A program made the translations under genes and the position numbers. From Treponema sp. UBA7570 (GTDB lineage Bacteria > Spirochaetota > Spirochaetia > Treponematales > Treponemataceae): a stretch of 11,188 nucleotides of DNA. The notes under the pieces are model-generated. The model was not told the DNA's origin. It did no database searches and saw only the letters and a list, made by a program, of their open reading frames with translations. This document shows, piece by piece, positions 5,654 to 11,188 of this stretch (within the stretch, counting starts at the first letter, position 1; each line of letters begins with the position of its first letter). The stretch spans positions 3,063 to 14,250 of the forward strand of contig DLLE01000038.1 of assembly GCA_002477955.1 (NCBI GenBank), in the 5' to 3' direction.

Positions 5654-7387
5654 TTAATTTTTACTAATTTGAGAATCATAAATTTCTTTATAAACTTTGT
5701 TCTCCTGCAAAAGCTGGCTATGAGTTCCAATCCCAGTTATTTTGCCTTCATCAAGCACGACAATAAAATCCGATTCTTGAACTGAAGCGATTCTCTGCGC
5801 AATTACTATTTTTGTGGTTTGAGGCAGGCAATTTCTCAAAGAGGCACGAATTCTTGAATCTGTTGCGGTGTCAACGGCGCTCGTTGAATCGTCCAAAATC
5901 AAAATTTTCGGATTTTTTAAAAGCGCGCGCGCAATGCAAAGACGCTGTTTTTGTCCTCCGCTCAAGTTTACTCCGCCCTGTCCAAGCTCAGTTTTAAGGC
6001 CAGCTGGAAGCTCAGAAATAAAATTGAACGCATCTGCAACTTGACAGGCATGTTCAATCTGTTTTTGCGTTGCGTCTTCGTTTCCCCAGCGCAAATTCTG
6101 TTCGATTGTTCCGCTAAAAAGCACATTTTTTTGCAAAACCATTCCGACAGCACCGCGAAGAGCCTTGTAACTGTAATTTTTTACATCGGCTCCGCCAACT
6201 TTTACGCAGCCACAAGTGCAGTCATAAAGCCTAGGGATAAGAGAAACAAGGGTTGATTTTGAAGAACCAGTTCCGCCGATTATGCCGACAGCCGAACCTG
6301 AAGGAATTTTTAAATTTATGTCCGACAAAACGCAGTTGCCGTTTTTGCCTTCATAAGAAAAGGAGACATTAAAAAACTCGACTGAACCGTCTTTGACAGA
6401 ATTGATTTTTGAGCCGTCATTTGAATCATCTTCTTCGGTATTAAACGAAAGAACTTCCATAACACGAGAAACAGAAGCTTTAGAGAGGATAAATTGAACA
6501 AAAATCGAACTAAGCATCATCAAGCTCATTAAAATCTGCGTAACATAAGTAAGAAAACTTACAAGTTCTCCAGTTTTCATAGAACCGATAATAACCATTT
6601 TTCCGCCAAACCAAAGAGTTGCGATTATGCACATGTAAATTACAAATTTCATTATCGGCATTGAGCAGATTACAAGTTTTTCGGCACGAACTTGACAATC
6701 GCGCAACTGAGCGGCAATTTTTTCAAATTTTTCACATTCAAAATCTTCGCGGACAAATGCTTTTATGACACGAATTCCAATCATACATTCCTGGACAAAA
6801 CTATTGAGCGCGTCGTATTTTTTAAACATTGCCTGAAAACGCGGGTATGCCTTTGCAGAAATAAAAATCAAAAAAAAGGCAAGCAGAGGGATTGCAATAA
6901 AAAACAAAAACGCCAGCCTCAGGTTTATAAAACAGGCAATTATCGTTCCTGTAAGCATCATAAGCGGAGCGCGAACCAAACTGCGGATTAAATTCTGGTA
7001 CATATTCTGAAGATTTGTAACGTCCGTCGTTAAACGAGTAACAAGAGAACCTGTTCCAAAATGCTCAAGCCCCGCAAAAGAAAAATTTTGAACTCTTTTA
7101 AACAAATTTGCCCGCAAGTTTTTTGAAAAACCATAAGAAGCAAGAGAAGAAAGGCGGCCGCCGCAAACTCCGCACGAAAGAGAAAAAAGTGTGCATAGAA
7201 CCATAAAAATTCCTGTGCGGACTACATAATTTATATTTTTTGTTGCGATTCCATTGTCAATTATATGTGCCATTATAAGCGGAATTACAGTCTCCATAAC
7301 AACTTCGCCAATCATGACAAGAGGAGTAAAAAGCGTAAAAAGCACATATTTTTTTTCAAGACCAGAAACAATCTTTTTTAAATTCAT
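5654..7387 (-). CDS. ABC exporter half-transporter carrying the degenerate ATP-site residues
   Basis: From the ATG at 7387 the protein has 577 residues: six membrane spans in the first ~300, then the nucleotide-binding domain. The motifs (numbered from this start) are Walker A GGTGSSKS (371-378, Ser where the Gly before Lys is usual), Q-loop Gln419, canonical signature LSGGQ (475-479), Walker B ILILDD (495-500, Asp500 in place of the catalytic Glu), and switch Gln531 (AQRIASV, in place of His). This is the TM287-like half of a heterodimeric exporter, with a degenerate ATP site. A frame-open ATG at 7495 would add 36 residues, but these translate a GC-rich repeat-like spacer and an AT-rich promoter region, so I reject it. 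There is no Shine-Dalgarno before 7387; a TATAAT box sits 10 nt upstream, pointing to a near-leaderless mRNA. It is the first gene of the exporter-lipoprotein unit. Confidence 0.95.
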   Translation of the reverse strand: MNLKKIVSGLEKKYVLFTLFTPLVMIGEVVMETVIPLIMAHIIDNGIATKNINYVVRTGIFMVLCTLFSLSCGVCGGRLSSLASYGFSKNLRANLFKRVQNFSFAGLEHFGTGSLVTRLTTDVTNLQNMYQNLIRSLVRAPLMMLTGTIIACFINLRLAFLFFIAIPLLAFFLIFISAKAYPRFQAMFKKYDALNSFVQECMIGIRVIKAFVREDFECEKFEKIAAQLRDCQVRAEKLVICSMPIMKFVIYMCIIATLWFGGKMVIIGSMKTGELVSFLTYVTQILMSLMMLSSIFVQFILSKASVSRVMEVLSFNTEEDDSNDGSKINSVKDGSVEFFNVSFSYEGKNGNCVLSDINLKIPSGSAVGIIGGTGSSKSTLVSLIPRLYDCTCGCVKVGGADVKNYSYKALRGAVGMVLQKNVLFSGTIEQNLRWGNEDATQKQIEHACQVADAFNFISELPAGLKTELGQGGVNLSGGQKQRLCIARALLKNPKILILDDSTSAVDTATDSRIRASLRNCLPQTTKIVIAQRIASVQESDFIVVLDEGKITGIGTHSQLLQENKVYKEIYDSQISKN

Positions 7388-7397
7388 ACGTTCATAT

Positions 7398-7425
7398 ATT
7401 ATAAGTCTTATCAAAATTTTATAAA
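7398..7425 (-). promoter_or_regulatory. Promoter of the exporter operon, close to the start codon
   Basis: On the minus strand there is a perfect -10 TATAAT (7398-7403) and a -35-like TTTATA (7420-7425) with a 16-bp spacer. The predicted transcription start near 7391 leaves a leader of about 4 nt before the ATG at 7387, consistent with the missing Shine-Dalgarno. The surroundings are very AT-rich, which raises the chance of a fortuitous match. Confidence 0.55.
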
Positions 7426-7470
7426 TGTAAAAATTTGTTTTATTTAAGGTGATAACAAAAACAAAATGCG

Positions 7471-7547
7471 GAAGAGATTGCAAGGGTGAGCGCAAGCGAA
7501 AACAAACGCCTGCGTTTGGTCGGAGGCGAATGCCGTAGCCCTGAAAA
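7471..7547. repeat. GC-rich spacer in the divergent intergenic region, probable dispersed element
   Basis: This island sits between two AT-rich promoter regions. It contains a hairpin with 7-bp arms CAAACGC (7503-7509) and GCGTTTG (7512-7518) separated by 2 nt. The stretch TGAGCGCAAGCGAA (7487-7500) is the reverse complement, at 13 of 14 positions, of TTCGCTAGCGCTCA at 11129-11142, so the two spacers share at least this core. No coding signal is visible. Confidence 0.5.
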
Positions 7548-7553
7548 GCTCGT

Positions 7554-7577
7554 TTTTTTTGAGTTTACTCAAAAAAA
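7554..7577. repeat. Perfect T-run/A-run palindrome
   Basis: Arms of 11 bases, seven T then GAGT on the left and ACTC then seven A on the right, flank a TT centre. No T-run follows on either strand, so it does not fit a standard intrinsic terminator. It lies between the GC-rich island and the promoter of the plus-strand gene at 7634. Confidence 0.7.
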
Positions 7578-7593
7578 TCCGCCCGTACAATTT

Positions 7594-7621
7594 TTAACTT
7601 TACTTTTATCTTCAATATAAA
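7594..7621 (+). promoter_or_regulatory. Candidate promoter for the membrane-span protein gene
   Basis: TTAACT (7594-7599) and TATAAA (7616-7621) are separated by 16 bp. The predicted start near 7628 would leave about 6 nt before the ATG at 7634, where there is no Shine-Dalgarno. The boxes are only moderate matches in AT-rich DNA. Confidence 0.4.
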
Positions 7622-7633
7622 TAAATTTGTTGT

Positions 7634-9391
7634 ATGGATTGCATTTTTTTTGAAGAAGATAAAATTTTTTTACGTTCATTTTTGGCTGAACAGAGTTTTG
7701 CGCGCACTGACTTGGAAAAACTTCTGGCAGAAGACGGTTTTGCGGCAGAAATTTGCGCTGACGGACGGATTTTGTTAAAAAAATGGAATTTTGATTCCAT
7801 TAAGATTCTTGAAGACAAGTCGGCCGCGTTTGCAGGAAAAATGCCGGGCGAAGGCAAATTGGTTTTTGAGCCGCTTTTTAAGATTTTTGAAGATAAAAAC
7901 GAAGCAAACAAAAAAGAAAATTGCAACGAAAAAATTGTTGCGGTTTTTAAGGCGATGGACGAAATTCTCAAAGATGCAGGCTTTTGCGAAAATCAAAATG
8001 AATACGAATCGAAAAAATTGACGTTTTTTCCGGGCGCACAGGGGATTTTGGTTTCGAAAAAACAGAAAAATGGAAGTTTTTGGGCAGTTGTTCTTCCAGG
8101 AAATCTTTTTGAGCGTTGCGCAGAAAATTCAAAAGATTATGGAAAATTTCAGGGAATTTTTGTTCACCGCGGACTCGAAGGTCTGGAAGCGGCGCTTTTT
8201 ACAAGAGCCGCGCTAGCTTATCGGGCAATCACAAAAAAATATGCTTTTTGCCAGGAAAATTTGGAAAAAAGACAGGCGGATATTACGGATTCGAATTTTA
8301 TTCCTGTTGAATACGAAATTCCTGCCGTAAACGAAAAACTTGCATTGTCTGTAGACGCAGGGCTTTGCATAAAACGAAAAAAACGGACTATTCCTGGAGA
8401 GCGCCGTTTTGTAAACGAAAAAACCGAAAAAAATCGCATTGAAATTCTAAAAAAAGCCATGGAATTTAATTCAAAACTTTTGGAAGATTTTTTTAAGGCT
8501 GGATTTTCTAAAAATCAGGGCGACCAGAAATTTTTAGAAAGACGAATCAAATTCATAAAAAAACAGGCGAAAAAAATAAAGTCCGGACGTTTTTATCGAA
8601 GAAATTCAAAAAAAATTTGGGGAAGCGTTTTTGCGGCAATTGCCGGATTTTCGGTTGCATCCAGTTTTAATAAAGAAAATCAAAAACTTGCAACGAGCAT
8701 GGGACTTACTTCCGGGCAGACCGTGCAGACTCTTTTGACAGGAATTCACAAGGCTGACGTTACGATTATTCAGGAAATTGCAAAAGGAAAAGAAGCAAAA
8801 AGCCTTATTCAGCAGGTTTCGGGATTTTATGTTACAAACAAACAGAGGCTTGCAATGGACGAAAAAGACGGAACCTTAACTCCTGCCGGCTGGCTGTTCT
8901 TTAGAGGGACGACTGATTTTTGGCAATACGGAATTACAAATTTGACGATTGACGGAATTCAAACTTCTTCAAATTTTGATTATCCAAAAAGAAAAGACAA
9001 AAAAACTCCGCTCAAAGAAGAAAACGGCAAAACCTTAAAAAAAGGCGATGAAACAAGCCACGAAGTAAGCTACAATCTGATTTACAACGAAGGCGAGCCG
9101 ATAATTACGGTTTTGACAACGACAGAAAATGTTAATCTTGTGTGGAACGGAAAGCGATGGATTGTAAGAAAAATCAGCGGAACTGGAAAAACTTTCCGGA
9201 ATTCCTACAGCGTAAAAAACTACAAAAAAGACTATCTGGACTGTCTTGAAAAAACTGGAGAAGACGTAAAAAAAGCGTCAGAACTTCTGCGCCAGAAGTA
9301 CAATTTTGTGCCGTCAGAAATGGATTTAAGAGACGAAGTTCCATATATGATAAAAAAATACAATAATTCAGCCGCAAAAGAATTTAAGTAA
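7634..9391 (+). CDS. Uncharacterised protein with one central membrane span
   Basis: I do not recognise this 585-residue protein. A long polar N-terminal region (1-325) ends in a strongly basic stretch (RRIKFIKKQAKKIKSGRFYRRNSKK, in two parts, 303-327). It is followed by one hydrophobic segment IWGSVFAAIAGFSVASSF (328-345). By the positive-inside rule the N-terminal part is cytoplasmic and the last ~240 residues are extracytoplasmic. The N-terminal half has a beta-rich region around GAQGILVSKKQKNGSFWAVV (134-153, after FFP). The C-terminal half has a compact beta-rich region near VSYNLIYN (478-485) and VNLVWNGKRWIVRKI (500-514). There is no N-terminal signal peptide. The start is bounded by an in-frame TAA at 7622 and the next Met is residue 70, so 7634 is firm even without a Shine-Dalgarno. 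It is divergent from the exporter operon. No terminator is seen before the carboxyltransferase promoter, so some read-through is likely. Confidence 0.88.
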   Translation: MDCIFFEEDKIFLRSFLAEQSFARTDLEKLLAEDGFAAEICADGRILLKKWNFDSIKILEDKSAAFAGKMPGEGKLVFEPLFKIFEDKNEANKKENCNEKIVAVFKAMDEILKDAGFCENQNEYESKKLTFFPGAQGILVSKKQKNGSFWAVVLPGNLFERCAENSKDYGKFQGIFVHRGLEGLEAALFTRAALAYRAITKKYAFCQENLEKRQADITDSNFIPVEYEIPAVNEKLALSVDAGLCIKRKKRTIPGERRFVNEKTEKNRIEILKKAMEFNSKLLEDFFKAGFSKNQGDQKFLERRIKFIKKQAKKIKSGRFYRRNSKKIWGSVFAAIAGFSVASSFNKENQKLATSMGLTSGQTVQTLLTGIHKADVTIIQEIAKGKEAKSLIQQVSGFYVTNKQRLAMDEKDGTLTPAGWLFFRGTTDFWQYGITNLTIDGIQTSSNFDYPKRKDKKTPLKEENGKTLKKGDETSHEVSYNLIYNEGEPIITVLTTTENVNLVWNGKRWIVRKISGTGKTFRNSYSVKNYKKDYLDCLEKTGEDVKKASELLRQKYNFVPSEMDLRDEVPYMIKKYNNSAAKEFK

Positions 9392-9426
9392 AATTGCAAA
9401 CATTCTGTTCTTTCCTTCTTTTTCTT

Positions 9427-9479
9427 AAAATGACATTTTCTTTCTTTTTGTCATATTGACATTTATTGAGAAAATGTCG
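9427..9479. promoter_or_regulatory. Cluster of TGACAT-type half-sites, candidate operator
   Basis: Four related half-sites alternate in orientation: TGACATTTTC (9431-9440, plus), TGTCA (9449-9453, minus), TGACATTTAT (9457-9466, plus) and AAAATGTCG (9471-9479, minus). They form AAAATG-A-CATTTT (9427-9439), TGTCA-TAT-TGACA (9449-9461), and a wider inverted repeat with 10-bp arms GACATTTTCT (9432-9441) and AGAAAATGTC (9469-9478). The cluster overlaps the -35 box and spacer of the carboxyltransferase promoter, so a bound protein should control that gene. I cannot assign a regulator. Confidence 0.55.
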
Positions 9480-9485
9480 TATTCT
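9456..9485 (+). promoter_or_regulatory. Promoter of the carboxyltransferase gene
   Basis: A perfect -35 TTGACA (9456-9461) is followed after 18 bp by TATTCT (9480-9485, four of six consensus positions). The predicted start is near 9492, giving a leader of about 27 nt that contains the Shine-Dalgarno. The -35 box is the right half of a TGTCA-TAT-TGACA palindrome. Confidence 0.6.
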
Positions 9486-9507
9486 CCTAGTTAGATATTA
9501 ACAAAGC

Positions 9508-9511
9508 GAGG
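9508..9511 (+). promoter_or_regulatory. Shine-Dalgarno GAGG of the carboxyltransferase gene
   Basis: GAGG lies 7 nt before the ATG at 9519 and supports that start, and therefore the short N-terminus of the protein. Confidence 0.7.
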
Positions 9512-9518
9512 CATTAAG

Positions 9519-11045
9519 ATGGCTTTTGACTACAATCTTGAAAAACAGCACGCAAAAGGAAAACTTCACGCAATTGAAAGAATCAACCTTCTTTGCGACA
9601 AAGACAGTTTTATGGAAATTTATGCAGATGCTCAGCATCAGTGCACAAGTTTTGGAATGGACAAAAAAACAATTCCTTATGACGGCGTAATCACAGGCTT
9701 TGGAAAAGTAAACGGAAAAAAGGTTGCAGTTTATGCACAGGATTTTACAGTACAGGGCGGTTCTTTAGGAAAAGTCCACGGTCAGAAAATTGCAGAACTC
9801 ATTGCAAAGGCAATTGAATGCCGCTGTCCTGTAATCGGACTTAACGATTCTGGCGGTGCCCGTATTCAGGAAGGAGTTGACGCTCTTTGCGGTTACGGTG
9901 AAATTTTCCGTCAGAATGTACGCGCAAGCGGTGTAATTCCGCAGATTTCTGTGATTGCAGGACCTTGTGCCGGCGGCGCAGTTTATTCTCCTGGACTTAC
10001 GGACTTTATTTTTACAGTCGATAAAATTTCTGAAATGTACATTACAGGACCAAAAGTTGTAAAACAGGTAATGTTTATGGACATTACATCGGAAGACTTG
10101 GGTGGAGCTGCAATTCACTCTCAAAAATCAGGCGTTGCACACTACCGTTGCCCGACAGAAGCAGAATGTATCGAAAAAGTACGCAAGCTTCTCGATTATA
10201 TTCCTCACTATTACGGCGACAAAACTCCTTTTGAGCCAAAAGAAAAAAAGGCTCTTTTTGGTAAAAAAGCTGACTTTAAATATACAGAAAAAAAATCTGC
10301 TGAACTCGACTCTGTTCTTCCAGAAACAAGCACAAAAGGATACGATATCCGCGAAGTAATCAACCGCGTTGTAGACGATGACAGCTTCTTTGAATCAACA
10401 GAAGAATTTGCAGGAAACGCAGTTGTAGGTTTTGCAAAAATCGAAGGCAAGACGGTTGGCGTAGTTGCAAACAATCCTGGAAACTTTGGCGGTGTATTGA
10501 ACTGTGACGCTTCCGACAAAATTGCACGCCATGTCCGCTATTGCGACGCTTACGACATTCCGCTTTTGACCTTTGTTGACGTTCCAGGCTTTATTCCAGG
10601 TCCGCAAGAAGAACAGAAGGGAATTATCCGCCACGGAGCAAAAATTCTCTACGCTTATGCAGAAGCCTCAGTTCCAAAAGTTACAGTAATCACCCGCAAG
10701 GCTTACGGCGGAGCATACATTGCAATGTGCTCAAAACACCTCGGCGCAGACTTTGTTTATGCCTGGCCAAAAGCAGAAATTGCCGTAATGGGAGCAGAAG
10801 GAGCAATTGGAATTCTTTATGCAAAAGAATTAAAAGACCCGAACAATGCCCAGCTCGTGCAGGAAAAAGGACAGGAATACCGTGCAACGTTTATGACGCC
10901 TACAATTGCCGCTCAGCGCGACTACATAAGCGCCGTAATTGAACCACAGGAAACCCGCGCCCGAATTTTAAGCAGTTTTGAAATTCTCGAAAATAAGAGC
11001 GTTTCGGACAAACCTCTCAAAAAACACGGAAACATTCCTCTTTAA
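9519..11045 (+). CDS. Acyl-CoA carboxylase beta / methylmalonyl-CoA decarboxylase alpha subunit
   Basis: The 508-residue protein is a biotin-dependent carboxyltransferase with two crotonase-fold halves. It moves CO2 between biotin and an acyl-CoA such as propionyl- or methylmalonyl-CoA. Half one has GKLHAIERINLL (14-25), SGGARIQEGV (111-120) and AGPCAGGAVYSP (147-158). Half two has NNPGNFGGVLNCDASDKIAR (318-337), VDVPGFIPG (353-361), RHGAKILYAYAEASVPK (371-387), KAYGGAYIAM (394-403) and AEIAVMGAEGAIGIL (419-433). Residue 401 is Ile where propionyl-CoA carboxylase beta subunits have a specificity-linked Asp; Ile is also what I expect in MmdA-like subunits. The N-terminus is shorter than usual, with only ~10 residues before HAKGK. 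No biotin carboxylase, biotin carrier or membrane decarboxylase subunit is in the window, and a terminator follows, so partners lie elsewhere. It could serve propionate metabolism or a sodium-pumping decarboxylase; sequence alone does not decide. Confidence 0.93.
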   Translation: MAFDYNLEKQHAKGKLHAIERINLLCDKDSFMEIYADAQHQCTSFGMDKKTIPYDGVITGFGKVNGKKVAVYAQDFTVQGGSLGKVHGQKIAELIAKAIECRCPVIGLNDSGGARIQEGVDALCGYGEIFRQNVRASGVIPQISVIAGPCAGGAVYSPGLTDFIFTVDKISEMYITGPKVVKQVMFMDITSEDLGGAAIHSQKSGVAHYRCPTEAECIEKVRKLLDYIPHYYGDKTPFEPKEKKALFGKKADFKYTEKKSAELDSVLPETSTKGYDIREVINRVVDDDSFFESTEEFAGNAVVGFAKIEGKTVGVVANNPGNFGGVLNCDASDKIARHVRYCDAYDIPLLTFVDVPGFIPGPQEEQKGIIRHGAKILYAYAEASVPKVTVITRKAYGGAYIAMCSKHLGADFVYAWPKAEIAVMGAEGAIGILYAKELKDPNNAQLVQEKGQEYRATFMTPTIAAQRDYISAVIEPQETRARILSSFEILENKSVSDKPLKKHGNIPL

Positions 11046-11053
11046 TATTTTAC

Positions 11054-11094
11054 AAAACGGCATCTTTATTTAAGGCGCCGTTTTTTTTATTTTT
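11054..11094 (+). terminator. Intrinsic terminator of the carboxyltransferase gene
   Basis: The stem AAAACGGC (11054-11061) pairs with GCCGTTTT (11077-11084) around a 15-nt loop. A run of eight T (11081-11088) and then ATTTTT follow. It starts 8 nt after the stop codon and marks the carboxyltransferase as the last gene of its transcript. Confidence 0.88.
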
Positions 11095-11098
11095 GGAG

Positions 11099-11188
11099 CA
11101 CATCTTCGCCCTAACCGGCTTTCCGCCCTTCGCTAGCGCTCATTGCCTGCGGCAACTCCGGGGCTCCAATCCGGGCTATAAGGCCCGG
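11099..11188. repeat. GC-rich non-coding end of the window with a perfect hairpin
   Basis: This stretch is strongly GC-rich against its AT-rich neighbours and runs off the window edge. It contains TTCGCTAGCGCTCA (11129-11142), shared in reverse complement with the spacer at 7487-7500. It ends in a perfect hairpin with arms CCGGGC (11171-11176) and GCCCGG (11183-11188) around TATAAG. No coding or tRNA signal is visible. I infer a member of the dispersed GC-rich intergenic family. Confidence 0.5.

Noticed and set aside
7388..7495. N-terminal extension of the first exporter gene starting at 7495
   Set aside because: The extra 36 residues are encoded by the GC-rich spacer and the AT-rich promoter region, precede no membrane-domain feature and lack a Shine-Dalgarno. 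The ATG at 7387 gives a normal exporter N-terminus.
9427..9439. AAAATG-A-CATTTT as a terminator for the membrane-span gene
   Set aside because: With a one-base centre it cannot form a useful RNA hairpin and there is no GC-rich stem. It is better read as a DNA half-site cluster.
9765..10634. Open frames antisense to the carboxyltransferase gene
   Set aside because: They are shadows of a strongly conserved coding frame, without start signals or domains of their own.

Overview
The window looks like chromosomal DNA of a spirochaete, most probably a host-associated Treponema. The genes are AT-rich and lysine-rich with long A and T runs. One large protein has a spirochaete-style lipoprotein signal. 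The left edge carries a tandem intergenic repeat built around an ATTCCGAA-TCAAG-TTCGGAAT inverted repeat, a kind I associate with dispersed repeats in treponemes and several other bacteria. The genus is inferred from sequence style; there is no rRNA or other marker gene here.

Layout. Positions 1-411 have no credible gene: about two copies of a ~110-bp repeat are followed by a GC-rich stretch. Five genes are then firmly supported as coding, plus one strong uncharacterised gene. On the minus strand, read right to left, 7387-5654 and 5632-3740 encode the two halves of a heterodimeric ABC exporter of the TM287/288 - BmrCD - LmrCD kind. They are followed after 66 nt at most by a large predicted lipoprotein (3673-1142) and then by a small cytidylate-kinase-like protein (1011-412). 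On the plus strand, divergent from the exporter, 7634-9391 encodes an unrecognised protein with one membrane span. Then 9519-11045 encodes the carboxyltransferase (beta) subunit of an acyl-CoA carboxylase or methylmalonyl-CoA decarboxylase, closed by a clear intrinsic terminator. The right end (11095-11188) is another GC-rich non-coding stretch.

How the parts fit. The exporter halves and the lipoprotein look like one transcription unit. The exporter has one degenerate ATP site (Asp for the catalytic Glu, Gln for the switch His, LSQGQ in the partner) and one consensus site, as expected for the heterodimeric class. The kinase-like gene has its own good promoter (TTGACG-17-TATATT), but an intrinsic-terminator hairpin lies between promoter and ribosome binding site, only 3 nt from the Shine-Dalgarno. 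Any kinase mRNA must therefore read through that hairpin. The carboxyltransferase promoter sits in a cluster of alternating TGACAT-type half-sites, a good candidate operator. The first exporter gene and the membrane-span gene both lack a Shine-Dalgarno and have -10-like boxes only 10-12 nt before their ATG, which suggests near-leaderless mRNAs.

I do not see a clear new system such as a defence island, CRISPR array, biosynthetic cluster or mobile element. The most interesting items are the kinase leader, the carboxyltransferase operator array, and the two uncharacterised proteins, one next to an exporter and the other with a cytoplasmic half and a predicted extracytoplasmic half.
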